A stretch of DNA of 64,000 bases from Pseudaeromonas sharmana. GTDB taxonomy: Bacteria > Pseudomonadota > Gammaproteobacteria > Enterobacterales > Aeromonadaceae. This document shows, piece by piece, positions 1 through 7,784 of the stretch (its first letter is position 1; the number at the start of each line of letters is the position of its first letter). Location: assembly GCF_042649925.1 (NCBI RefSeq), contig NZ_JBHSAF010000003.1, positions 148,675-212,674 on the forward strand, in the 5' to 3' direction. Under the pieces are notes generated by a model. That model made no database searches. It saw only the letters and a program-made list of their open reading frames with translations, and was not told the origin of the DNA. The position numbers and the translations under genes were made by a program.

Positions 1-2
1 TG

Positions 3-674
3 ACCTTGTTGCCCCGGCAGGTGTTGTATATTCCGCCGAATGCCTGGAACAAGCCGGACTGGGAGCCGCCCTGCTCAGTGCTCAGCCTGTTGTTTGGCAA
101 GCGTCAGCTGGGCTTCAGTCTGGTGAGCAAGCAGGCTGGGCGCGAGCAGATGTTTGATGTTCACAAGCACAGTATTCCGGCGCCCACCGGGCGTGCGCTG
201 GAGCATATATTGCCGGCGCTGGATGCGCTCTCTCGCGAGACGGTGACGGCGCCAATGGATCATCACCTGTTGCTGGCTTTGCTCGGCTGCGTGGAACAGT
301 TGCTCAGCGAGGCGGAGACTGACCGTCCGCGCGGAGTCGATCTGTTCCATGGCATCTGCATCTACATTCAGGAGAACTTCCACCGGCCTATCACGCGCGA
401 CAGCATTGCCGAGCGTTTCAACCTGTCACCGGGGCACTTGTCGCGGCTGTTTCGCGACAAGGGACACATGCGGTTGGCTGATTACATCACCCGGGTCCGG
501 CTGGAACGGGCCAAGTTCATGTTGCGCAAGTACCATTTCCATCTGGCCGAGGTGGCACAGCGCTGTGGCTATCCGGATGTGAACTATTTTTGCCGTGTCT
601 TTCGTCACAAGGCGGGCGTGACTCCCAGCCAATACCGAGAACTCAGTCAGCCGGCTGGCTCAGTGGCAAAGTAA
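3..674 (+). CDS. AraC-family transcriptional regulator, 3' part
   Basis: DNA-binding transcriptional regulator whose frame is open to the left edge, so the true start is outside the window; about 222 residues are visible. The last ~100 residues form an AraC/XylS double helix-turn-helix: first helix pair around ITRDSIAERFNLSPGHLSRL, second around HLAEVAQRCGYPDVNYFCR, followed by the typical FRHKAGVTPSQYR ending. The upstream part looks like a ligand or dimerisation domain that I cannot assign. The gene runs convergent to an orphan fructose-type PTS gene, so control of sugar uptake is a guess from context only. Its last 12 codons lie in the first unit of a 90-bp tandem repeat array. Confidence 0.85.
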   Translation, partial: TLLPRQVLYIPPNAWNKPDWEPPCSVLSLLFGKRQLGFSLVSKQAGREQMFDVHKHSIPAPTGRALEHILPALDALSRETVTAPMDHHLLLALLGCVEQLLSEAETDRPRGVDLFHGICIYIQENFHRPITRDSIAERFNLSPGHLSRLFRDKGHMRLADYITRVRLERAKFMLRKYHFHLAEVAQRCGYPDVNYFCRVFRHKAGVTPSQYRELSQPAGSVAK

Positions 675-951
675 GCAGGCGTGCTGTCGTATGCACCAGG
701 CGGGGTTGCTCCCAATCGCAACCTCCGAGAACTCAGTCAGCCGGCTGGCTCAGTGGCAAAGTAAGCAGGCGTGCTGTCGTATGCACCAGGCGGGGTTGCT
801 CCCAATCGCAACCTCCGCGAACTCAGCCAGCCGGCTGGCTCAGTGCCAAAGTAAGCAGGGCGTGCTGTCGTATGCACCAGACGGGGTTGCTCCCAATCGC
901 AACCTCCGCGAACTCAGTCAGCCGGCTGGCTCAGTGCCAAAGTAAGCAGGG
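635..951. repeat. 90-bp direct tandem repeat array, about 3.5 copies
   Basis: Units begin at 635, 725, 815 and 906 (each starts ccgaga or ccgcga) and are 90, 90 and 91 bp long; the last is cut off near 951. Each unit carries a near-palindrome around agccggct and the text gtatgcaccag. The second half of each unit resembles the 3' end of the AraC gene itself (caccaggcggggttgctccc against cacaaggcgggcgtgactccc), so the array looks like repeated duplication of that gene end. The fourth copy supplies the stop codon of the convergent PTS gene. Spacer-free units of this length are not CRISPR. Confidence 0.92.
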
Positions 952-1693
952 CATGGCGTGCCGCCGGCTGATGATCGTTCAGCAGGGCGTGCTGCAGCAG
1001 GGGGTCCATCAGGCGACGTACCAGGCGTTGCAGCGGCAGCAGTTGCTCCTGAGTCGGCGACGCCGGCAGGACCATCAGGATCAGCAGGTGCGCCGGACCC
1101 GAAGCGGAACCCCACTCCAGTGGGGAGGGGCAATGCAGGAGTGCCAGCATGGGCTGTGTCACGACCGGCGAAATCGCATGGGGCATGGCGATGCCGGCGC
1201 ACAGCATGGTGGAGGCGATCGCCTCACGGGCCAGCAACTGCTGGTACAAGGCGTCACCATCGCCGATCTCCGGCAGCAGGGCGACTAGCTGGCGTAGCGC
1301 CGAGGCGGCGTCACTGTCAGGTGCCAGCACGCCCAGCATGCCGGCATCGAAGCGCAGCGCCGGCGCCTGGCGTTGCAACTGGCTCTGGGCCGCGGTGAAG
1401 TCGGGGTGCCGTCCGCCGAGACGGGTTCCCTGCTCGTTGACCCAGGTGGTAAAGACGATGCAGGCCAGCTCGGCATCCTTGCCGCTGAGCAGCAGCTGGC
1501 AGAGATCTCCAGCCCGACACCCCAGCGCCATCAGCGACAAGGGTTCGCACACCTCGGTGTGGCGCGATCGCGTCAGATTGCACAAGCGGACCTGGATGCG
1601 CGCATGCAGCCGGGAGGCCAGCCGGTACAGGCGCCGGGCATCCGGTAGCGTCAGGTCGCGATCGCAGCGAAACGTCAGTTCACGCCGTAGCAT
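914..1693 (-). CDS. PTS fusion: degenerate HPr-like domain plus fructose-type EIIA
   Basis: About 259 residues. Residues 1-90 align without gaps to the start of HPr (ELTF..., LASRL, ARIQV), but HPr His15 is replaced by Thr15 and the Arg-Pro that follows is Pro-Asp; the Ser46 region reads CEPLSLMALGC, with Pro at or near Ser46. Residues ~130-250 are a fructose-family EIIA with its phosphorylatable histidine in GIAMPHA (~His172). So the EIIA half could carry phosphate while the HPr half probably cannot. The chosen ATG overlaps the end of the EIIB gene by 14 nt; an ATG at 1726 is possible. No EIIC permease is present in the window. The 3' end lies inside the tandem repeat array. Confidence 0.75.
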   Translation of the reverse strand: MLRRELTFRCDRDLTLPDARRLYRLASRLHARIQVRLCNLTRSRHTEVCEPLSLMALGCRAGDLCQLLLSGKDAELACIVFTTWVNEQGTRLGGRHPDFTAAQSQLQRQAPALRFDAGMLGVLAPDSDAASALRQLVALLPEIGDGDALYQQLLAREAIASTMLCAGIAMPHAISPVVTQPMLALLHCPSPLEWGSASGPAHLLILMVLPASPTQEQLLPLQRLVRRLMDPLLQHALLNDHQPAARHALLTLALSQPAD

Positions 1694-1991
1694 CGTGCTG
1701 CAGTGCCTTAAGTACCGCCAGCGCATTCAGCAGCACCGGCTCCAGATTGACCTGTTTCAGGCGACAGCCGATGAAACGCTCCTGTTGCTCCACCGGTCGG
1801 TCGGAGGCAATCAACACCCAGTCGGCCTGGGCGATATCCCGTGCGCTGAGCGTATTTTCCAGCCCCATGGCACCCTGGGTTTCCACTTTCAGTTTGATAC
1901 CCAAGGTGTTAGCGGCCCGCTCGAGCGCCTCGGCGGCCATGTAGGTATGGGCTATCCCGGTCGGACAGGCGGTAACGGCAACGATCTTCAT
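1680..1991 (-). CDS. PTS fructose-type EIIB component
   Basis: 103 residues, the size of a free-standing EIIB-Fru. The N terminus reads MKIVAVTACPTGIAHTYMAA, the family signature with the phosphocysteine at Cys9. It would receive phosphate from an EIIA (probably the overlapping downstream gene) and pass it to sugar on an EIIC that is not encoded nearby. ATG at 1991 is chosen because the EIIB fold begins right there; longer readings to 2126 add unrelated sequence. Cytoplasmic. The ribosome binding site is weak. Confidence 0.85.
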   Translation of the reverse strand: MKIVAVTACPTGIAHTYMAAEALERAANTLGIKLKVETQGAMGLENTLSARDIAQADWVLIASDRPVEQQERFIGCRLKQVNLEPVLLNALAVLKALQHDATA

Positions 1992-2138
1992 AGCTAACCA
2001 CGGTTTCGTCATGCGTTGCCACAGCATATCACCCCGCGATCCGCGCTGCGCGGCCAGGGCTGCGAAAGTGCGGGGCAGGCAGGAGGCTGACAGACACAGG
2101 CAGAAGGTGGTCCTGCTCAGGACCACCCGGGAGGCGGA

Positions 2139-2999
2139 TTACTCGATGTTCTGAATTTGCTCGCGCATCTGCTCGATGAGGACTTTCAGCTCGACGGCGG
2201 ACTGGGTGGTTTCGGCGTTGATGGACTTGGAGCCGAGGGTGTTCGACTCGCGGTTGAACTCCTGCATCATAAAGTCGAGGCGGCGACCACAGGAGCCACC
2301 TTTGGCGAGAATCTTGCAGGTTTCGCCGATGTGGGTCTCCAGGCGGTCCAGCTCCTCGGCGACGTCGATGCGTTGCGCCAGCAGGATGATCTCCTGTTCG
2401 ACGCGGGTCGGATCCAGTTCCAGCCGGGCTTCGGCCAGGCGGTCGATCAGCTTCTGGCGTTGCCAGTCGAGGATCTGTGGCATCAGGGCGCGCACCTTGG
2501 TCACTTCGGCCTGAATACCGACCAGGCGCTGTTCGATCAACGCCTTGAGTTTGTCGCCTTCACTCTGACGGCTCTCGATGAACAGACCCAGCACTTCGTC
2601 AAATGCGGCCAGCAGCGTGCTGTTCAGCGCATCCATGTCCTGTTCCGGCGTCGCCATCACACCCGGCCAGCGCAGCACGTCCAGCGGGTTGAGCTGGCCC
2701 TGTCCGGCGCGATCGATGACCCAGAGGGCGCTGTCGATCAACTGCTCGGCCAGCTCGGCATTGATGTTCAACTGGCCCGCTCCGGTCTGGCTATCAAAAC
2801 GCAGGCTGCATTCGATTTTGCCGCGCTCAAGCTGCTTGCGAAAGCGTTCGCGCAGTATGGGTTCCAGACCGCGCCACTGTTCCGGCAGACGCAGATAGGT
2901 TTCCAGATAACGCTGATTGACGGAGCGGATTTCCCACACCGCTGTACCCCAGTCACCCTTGAATTCCTTGCGGGCATACCCCGTCATGCTGTGAATCAT
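2139..2999 (-). CDS. yicC: YicC family endoribonuclease
   Basis: 286 residues, matching the usual ~287. Starts MIHSMTGYARKEF, the conserved YicC N terminus, and ends with the DUF1732-type segment (EELDRLETHI..., RLDFMMQEFNRESNTLGSK). YicC/YloC proteins are metal-dependent endoribonucleases. The gene is divergent from rph across ~130 bp, as in Escherichia coli. ATG at 2999 is selected from homology; the frame is open further upstream but enters the rph promoter region. Confidence 0.95.
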   Translation of the reverse strand: MIHSMTGYARKEFKGDWGTAVWEIRSVNQRYLETYLRLPEQWRGLEPILRERFRKQLERGKIECSLRFDSQTGAGQLNINAELAEQLIDSALWVIDRAGQGQLNPLDVLRWPGVMATPEQDMDALNSTLLAAFDEVLGLFIESRQSEGDKLKALIEQRLVGIQAEVTKVRALMPQILDWQRQKLIDRLAEARLELDPTRVEQEIILLAQRIDVAEELDRLETHIGETCKILAKGGSCGRRLDFMMQEFNRESNTLGSKSINAETTQSAVELKVLIEQMREQIQNIE

Positions 3000-3127
3000 A
3001 CGAATCTCGTCGGTCGGCAAAAAAGTGCGCCGATTATAACGCTGCCAGCGGCAAAAAGCCCGTCGATGTGAAAAGCCGCCGTCGATGCCGTATACTGCGC
3101 GCAATTATCAGTAAGCAGGAATCGAAC

Positions 3128-3844
3128 ATGCGCCCGAATGGCCGAGCTCCGGAGCAGATGCGTCCAATCACCATCACCCGTCACTATACTGCCCACGCCG
3201 AAGGGTCTGTGCTGATCGAATTTGGTCAGACCAAGGTGCTGTGCAATGCCAGCGTCAACGAAGGGGTGCCCCGTTTCCTTAAAGGCAAGGGCCAGGGCTG
3301 GATCACCGCCGAATATGGCATGCTGCCGCGCTCCACCCACTCACGCATGAACCGTGAAGCCGCCTCTGGCAAGCAGGGTGGGCGTACACTGGAGATCCAG
3401 CGCTTGATTGGCCGGGCGCTGCGTGCCGCGGTCGACCTGACCCAGCTGGGCGAGTACACCATCACGCTCGATTGCGATGTGATTCAGGCCGATGGCGGTA
3501 CTCGCACCGCGGCGATCACCGGTGCCTGCGTCGCGTTGGTGGATGCGCTGCGCTGGATGCAGGAACGCAAGCAGTTGAAGACCGATCCGTTGAAGTTCAT
3601 GGTGGCGGCCATTTCGGTGGGCGTGCATGAGGGGCAGGCGATCTGCGATCTCGAGTATGTCGAAGATTCGGCCGCCGAAACCGATATGAATGTGGTGATG
3701 ACCTCCACCGGCAAACTGATCGAGGTGCAGGGCACTGCCGAGGGCGAGCCGTTCAGCGAAGAGGAGTTGGTGACCCTGCTTGGCCTGGCCAAGGGAGGCA
3801 TCGCCGAGTTGATCACCGCCCAGCAGGCGGCCTTGGCAACCTGA
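3128..3844 (+). CDS. rph: Ribonuclease PH
   Basis: 238 residues, full family length, starting MRPNGRAPEQMRPITI. Phosphorolytic 3'-5' exoribonuclease trimming tRNA 3' ends; the RNase PH core motifs (GMLPRSTHSRMNREAASGKQ, DVIQADGGTRTAAITGA) are intact. Unlike the frameshifted copy of E. coli K-12, this reading frame is whole. It stops 6 nt before a strong terminator stem, an arrangement that couples rph translation to pyrE attenuation. The start has an AGGA element upstream. Confidence 0.97.
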   Translation: MRPNGRAPEQMRPITITRHYTAHAEGSVLIEFGQTKVLCNASVNEGVPRFLKGKGQGWITAEYGMLPRSTHSRMNREAASGKQGGRTLEIQRLIGRALRAAVDLTQLGEYTITLDCDVIQADGGTRTAAITGACVALVDALRWMQERKQLKTDPLKFMVAAISVGVHEGQAICDLEYVEDSAAETDMNVVMTSTGKLIEVQGTAEGEPFSEEELVTLLGLAKGGIAELITAQQAALAT

Positions 3845-3850
3845 TCCTGA

Positions 3851-3874
3851 CGCGGCGAGAGCCGCGTTTTTTTT
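3851..3874 (+). terminator. pyrE attenuator (rho-independent)
   Basis: Stem cgcggc / gccgcg with loop gaga, followed by eight T residues. It sits 6 nt after the rph stop and ~85 nt before pyrE. By analogy with enterobacterial rph-pyrE, ribosomes close behind RNA polymerase when UTP is low would prevent the hairpin from forming, allowing readthrough into pyrE. Confidence 0.88.
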
Positions 3875-3960
3875 GACGTTAATCCGCGTGCGGTGGGTTT
3901 TGCTCATCCCGCGCCACACAGAACGCGAAGACAGAAGACAAGATAAGAAGAGGAAGAGAC

Positions 3961-4608
3961 ATGAAAGCCTATCAGCGCGAGTTTATCGAATTTGCTTTGA
4001 GCAAGCAGGTGCTGCGGTTCGGGGAGTTCACCCTGAAGTCCGGCCGCAAGAGCCCTTATTTCTTCAATGCTGGCCTGTTCAACTCCGGCCGTGACCTGGC
4101 CCGTCTCGGCCGTTTCTATGCCGCTGCGCTGGTGGATGCAGGGATCGACTACGATGTGCTGTTTGGCCCGGCCTACAAGGGGATCCCGATTGCCTCGGCG
4201 ACCGCGGTGCAGCTGGCCGAAGTGCACGATCAGGATGTGCCCTGGTGTTTCAATCGCAAGGAGGCCAAGGACCACGGCGAAGGTGGCAACTTGGTGGGCA
4301 GCTCGCTGCAAGGGCGCATCATGCTGGTCGATGACGTCATCACCGCCGGGACAGCGATCCGGGAATCCATGGATCTGATTCAGGCCAATGGTGCCGAATT
4401 GGCCGGCGTGCTGATCGCGCTCGATCGTCAGGAGAAGGGCAAGGGCGAGCTCTCCGCCATTCAGGAAGTAGAGCGTGATTACCAAGCCAGGGTGATCGCC
4501 ATCATTACACTGGCGGATCTGATCGCCTACCTGGAAGAGCAGCCGCAGATGGCCGCGCACCTCGAACAGGTGCGTGCCTACCGTACCGCCTATGGCATCG
4601 ACGCCTGA
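3961..4608 (+). CDS. pyrE: Orotate phosphoribosyltransferase
   Basis: 215 residues (E. coli 213). Converts orotate and PRPP to orotidine monophosphate in pyrimidine synthesis. The PRPP-binding motif IMLVDDVITAGTA is at residues ~120-132, and the N-terminal KSGRKSPYFFN segment and flexible-loop region FNRKEAKDHGEGG are intact. Strong purine-rich ribosome binding site (agaggaagag) before the ATG. Expression is expected to depend on the attenuator 87 nt upstream. The SDR gene follows 10 nt after the stop. Confidence 0.98.
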   Translation: MKAYQREFIEFALSKQVLRFGEFTLKSGRKSPYFFNAGLFNSGRDLARLGRFYAAALVDAGIDYDVLFGPAYKGIPIASATAVQLAEVHDQDVPWCFNRKEAKDHGEGGNLVGSSLQGRIMLVDDVITAGTAIRESMDLIQANGAELAGVLIALDRQEKGKGELSAIQEVERDYQARVIAIITLADLIAYLEEQPQMAAHLEQVRAYRTAYGIDA

Positions 4609-4618
4609 GGGTCGGCCC

Positions 4619-5371
4619 ATGTCGCGTCTGCTGGTGACCGGTCTCACTGGTACCTTGGCCCCCCATCTGGCGGCGCAGGCCAAACGCAGGGGGATGGATG
4701 TGCTGCCCTGGCCGCGCCAGACGGTATCGCCCGATGATGCGACGGCCGGTGAGCTGTTTTTGAGTCGTGTGCGGCCGGATGCCATCGCCCATCTGGGGAT
4801 GGGCTCCGAGGCGTGGGCGGCGCAGCTGGCCGGTTATGCGGCACGCCATGCCCTGCCATTTGTGTTCACCAGCAGTGCCATGGTGTTCAGCCATGAACCG
4901 CCCGGGCCCCATCGCCGTGAGGATACACCGCACACTAGCGATGGCTATGGCCTCTACAAGCAGCGCTGCGAGGCGGCCATAGTCGCGGCCAACCCGGCTG
5001 CGGCCATTGCCCGTATCGGCTGGCAGATTGACGCCGATGCACGTGGTAACAACATGTTGGCGGCGCTGGATCACTGGCAGGCCCAACAGGGCGAAGTGGC
5101 GGCCAGCCGGGCCTGGATCCCGGCCTGCTCTTTCATGGATGACACCGCCGAGGCCCTGTTGCAGCTGTTGCTGACACGGGCGAGCGGCCTGTTTCATCTC
5201 GACAGCAATGCAAGCGAAGCATGGCGTTTTGATGAGCTGGTGACGGCATTGGCCTTGCGCTTTGACCGTTCGTGGCAGATCCGTGTGCACGAGGAATACC
5301 ACCATGATCAGCGCCTGTTGGGCAATGAAGGGTACATGCCGGGGCTGAGTCGACATTTATGTCGCCGCTGA
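4619..5371 (+). CDS. NAD(P)-binding SDR, RmlD-like sugar-nucleotide reductase family
   Basis: 250 residues. N terminus MSRLLVTGLTGTLAPHLA carries a Rossmann TGxxGxxA-like motif at residues 7-14; an active-site-like stretch FTSSAMVF and a YxxxK motif (YGLYKQR) follow near residues 85-120. This is the extended/atypical SDR pattern of dTDP-4-dehydrorhamnose reductase relatives. The substrate is unknown. It starts 10 nt after pyrE with a GAGGG ribosome binding site and ends just before a terminator, so it is probably cotranscribed with pyrE. No other dTDP-sugar genes are nearby. Confidence 0.75.
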   Translation: MSRLLVTGLTGTLAPHLAAQAKRRGMDVLPWPRQTVSPDDATAGELFLSRVRPDAIAHLGMGSEAWAAQLAGYAARHALPFVFTSSAMVFSHEPPGPHRREDTPHTSDGYGLYKQRCEAAIVAANPAAAIARIGWQIDADARGNNMLAALDHWQAQQGEVAASRAWIPACSFMDDTAEALLQLLLTRASGLFHLDSNASEAWRFDELVTALALRFDRSWQIRVHEEYHHDQRLLGNEGYMPGLSRHLCRR

Positions 5372-5380
5372 GGGATTAAA

Positions 5381-5404
5381 ACAGCCGCTGATGCGGCTGT
5401 TTTT
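5381..5404 (+). terminator. Rho-independent terminator of rph-pyrE-SDR
   Basis: Stem acagccgc / gcggctgt with loop tgat, followed by a T run; it lies 9 nt after the SDR stop codon. Confidence 0.9.
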
Positions 5405-5539
5405 CTTGGTAATGTGCGCCATTGCCGACAATGTGCGGCCGACCGAAAAAGCAACAAGCGTGGCTTGTTTGAGGCTGGCAGAAACGGCATCATGGCGCGT
5501 CTACAACTGGTTTACATTTTTAAGAACAGGGAGAGCAGA

Positions 5540-7435
5540 ATGAAAAAAGGGTTGCTTGCTGGTCTGGTGGTCGCGGCGATCGCGGCCGGTGCCGGCGGTT
5601 ATTACTATGCCAGCCACAACAAGGCGGCAGGTGAGGGGGCATTGGCCTATGTGCCGGCCGATACCCTGTTGTTTGCCGGTGGTCTCGAGCCGATGCCGTG
5701 GTCGGCCATGGCCGCATTTCGCGATCAATTCAATTTTGGTATGCAGCCCGAGCAGGTCAATACGCTGATCGAGGAGATGCTGAAGACGGATCCGCAAAAC
5801 CCGGATGCCGCACCTGCCGGCGCGCGCCTGGCGGTCAGCCTGTATGCCGAGTATGTCAATGCCGTGCTGTCGAAGAGCTTTAAGCCGCAGATGCTGGGGT
5901 TGAGTGATGCCGTCGATTCTGCGTTCTATACCGTCGGCGCCCTGCCGGTGGTGCGTGTTGCGCTTGCCGATCAGGCGGCGTTCGATGCGTTCCTGGCCAA
6001 GGCAGAGGAGCGTGTCAAGGTCAAGGCCGAAGAGGCCAAGCTCAAGGACTTTACCTACAAGCGCTACCCGCTGATCACCGATGGCGAACAACCTGTCTAT
6101 CTGGCCATCGGCAAACGCGATGGTTTCCTGATCGTCACGCTGGATGTCGGTTCGCTGATCCCGGCAGAGGAGGGGTTGGATGTGGCGTTTGGCCTGACCA
6201 AGCCAACTCAGTCGCTGGCCGCTGCCGGAACCCTGCAGACCCTGGTCAAGGAGCAGGGGCTCAAGCCGTTCTCGATTGGTTTTCTTAATCACGAAGGTCT
6301 GATCCGTACCCTGACCCGCGCCGATAGCCCGATCGCCAAGCTGCTGGACAAGGTCAGTCATGGAGAGGCGACCAAGGAGCTGTCCGCGTTCCGTACTGCC
6401 GAGTGCCAGGCTGATATCGAAGGCATGGCCGCACTGTGGCCGCGCAGCGTTTTCGGTTATACCGAGCTGGATACCAGTGGTTCACCACTGCGTGCCAACA
6501 GCCTGTTCAAGATCGTCTCCACCGATGGCAAGACCATGGAGCAGTTGCAGAAGCTGCGTGGTTTCCTGCCGCAGTATTCTGGAGATAACAGCAAGTTCTC
6601 CTATCAGCTGGGGCTGAATATGGATGAGCTGACACCGGTACTGACCAATTTGTGGTCCCGCGCCATACAAGCCAAGTTCAGCTGTGCCCCGCTGGTAGCG
6701 GCCCAGGCACAACTGAAGGAGACCAACCCGGCACTGCTCGGTGCCATGACCGGCATGATCCAGGGCGTACAGGGCGTTGGTATCGACGTGCAGGATCTGA
6801 AGCTGGGCAAGGCGCTGGCGGAAGGCGAGATGCCCAGCATTGAGGCACTCTCTTTCGTGGCCACGCTCTCCAGCAAGCAACCGCAGCAGCTGTGGGGCAT
6901 GCTGGCGATGATGCAGCCTGAGTTCGCCAGCCTGAAATTGCCGGAAGATGGTCAGAGCATCGATCTGCCGTTACCGCTGCCGGTCACCTTGCCATCCCCG
7001 ATCAAGCTGGGTCTGTACGGCAATCATATCGCTGTCTTCTCCGGTGAACAGGGCAAGACACAGGCCGAGAGCCTGGCCAAGCAGGAGCTCAAGCCGAACG
7101 GTCTGCTCCACTTCGGGCTGGACTACGGTTTGCTTGCCGATGCACTGGAGGTGGTCATGAACGACGAGATGGCCAAACTCGAGGCGGCCGCAGATGCGGC
7201 GGCTGAAGAAGCGGTTGCCGCGGCGGCGGGTACGGAAGAGCCGCAGACTGATGAATATGGTCTGCCGATGCCGACTGCTGCCGAGCGCAAGGAGCAGGCC
7301 GAGAAACAGGTCGCTGAGTTGAAGTCTGCTCAGGCCATGCTGCTGGGGCTGCGTGGTGCCCATATCAGCTCAGGCATGGACTTCACGACCAGCGGTATCG
7401 AAATGCGTGCCGACATGCAGTTACCGAAAAAGTAA
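5540..7435 (+). CDS. Large exported or membrane-anchored protein of unknown function
   Basis: 631 residues. Starts MKKGLLAGLVVAAIAAGAGG, a signal sequence or uncleaved membrane anchor, so most of the chain should lie in the periplasm. The mature part begins with ALAYVPADTLLFAGGLEP, a pattern seen in large uncharacterised exported proteins. Two cysteines (in TAECQAD and KFSCAPL) could form a disulfide. Residues ~540-610 are rich in Ala/Glu (helical, possibly coiled coil). ATG at 5540 is preferred because it gives the signal peptide and has a gggagag site. Monocistronic, flanked by terminators. I do not recognise a function. Confidence 0.8.
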   Translation: MKKGLLAGLVVAAIAAGAGGYYYASHNKAAGEGALAYVPADTLLFAGGLEPMPWSAMAAFRDQFNFGMQPEQVNTLIEEMLKTDPQNPDAAPAGARLAVSLYAEYVNAVLSKSFKPQMLGLSDAVDSAFYTVGALPVVRVALADQAAFDAFLAKAEERVKVKAEEAKLKDFTYKRYPLITDGEQPVYLAIGKRDGFLIVTLDVGSLIPAEEGLDVAFGLTKPTQSLAAAGTLQTLVKEQGLKPFSIGFLNHEGLIRTLTRADSPIAKLLDKVSHGEATKELSAFRTAECQADIEGMAALWPRSVFGYTELDTSGSPLRANSLFKIVSTDGKTMEQLQKLRGFLPQYSGDNSKFSYQLGLNMDELTPVLTNLWSRAIQAKFSCAPLVAAQAQLKETNPALLGAMTGMIQGVQGVGIDVQDLKLGKALAEGEMPSIEALSFVATLSSKQPQQLWGMLAMMQPEFASLKLPEDGQSIDLPLPLPVTLPSPIKLGLYGNHIAVFSGEQGKTQAESLAKQELKPNGLLHFGLDYGLLADALEVVMNDEMAKLEAAADAAAEEAVAAAAGTEEPQTDEYGLPMPTAAERKEQAEKQVAELKSAQAMLLGLRGAHISSGMDFTTSGIEMRADMQLPKK

Positions 7436-7459
7436 CACTGCGGTGCGGACATGAGATTG

Positions 7460-7484
7460 AGGGCCGGCTTGCCGGCCCTTTTTT
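7460..7484 (+). terminator. Rho-independent terminator of the 5540-7435 gene
   Basis: Stem agggccggc / gccggccct with a 2-nt loop (tt) and a T run, starting 24 nt after the stop codon. Confidence 0.92.
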
Positions 7485-7765
7485 ATGTCTCCGGCTCTCG
7501 GTGGCGTGTGACGGGCTGCGACTTGCCATTGGTGTGCGGGATGGACCAACGCAGTGGGGTTAAGGTGCCAGCGACATTCATACGGCGTCCACGCTAAAGG
7601 AACAGAGCCGTCGCGGTGCGTCGGAGGAACAGCCGTGCTGCCCTGGGGCATAGCGGGGGCAGAGGCGCCGCTGGCCGGATGCGATCAGCCAGCGTGCATT
7701 GCCGGTGGTGGAGTGGGTGCCCGGCATCAGCTCATGCAGACAGGACCCGCAGGTCCTGTCTTTTT
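7485..7765 (+). ncRNA. Candidate structured small RNA ending in its own terminator
   Basis: No convincing protein gene occupies 7485-7784. The stretch ends in a strong + strand terminator (7739-7765) although the preceding gene already has one at 7460-7484, which implies a separate transcript. Visible helices include cgctggc 7669-7675 with gccagcg 7688-7694 (GGAUG in the loop), acggc 7582-7586 with gccgt 7608-7612 (AGGA in the loop), and gccagcg 7567-7573, which could compete for 7669-7675. Eight GGA triplets occur, several in predicted loops, reminiscent of CsrA-sequestering RNAs. No clear promoter was found, and I do not recognise a known RNA family. Confidence 0.35.
7739..7765 (+). terminator. 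Rho-independent terminator
   Basis: Stem gacaggacc / ggtcctgtc with loop cgca and a run of T. There is no A run on the left, so it does not serve the convergent mscS gene well; it points to a + strand transcript starting between 7485 and 7735. Confidence 0.85.
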
Positions 7766-7784
7766 GTGATGCCAAGCTACGGGC

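Noticed and set aside
635..951. CRISPR array
   Set aside because: Units are contiguous 90-bp copies without unique spacers and resemble the neighbouring gene end.
590..1288. Several overlapping readings of 60-230 codons across the repeat array and the PTS gene
   Set aside because: They consist of translated repeat units or antisense frames of the EIIA gene, with no family pattern.
2157..3071. 304-codon frame antisense to yicC
   Set aside because: yicC is conserved along its whole length; the opposite frame is a by-product of GC-rich codon use.
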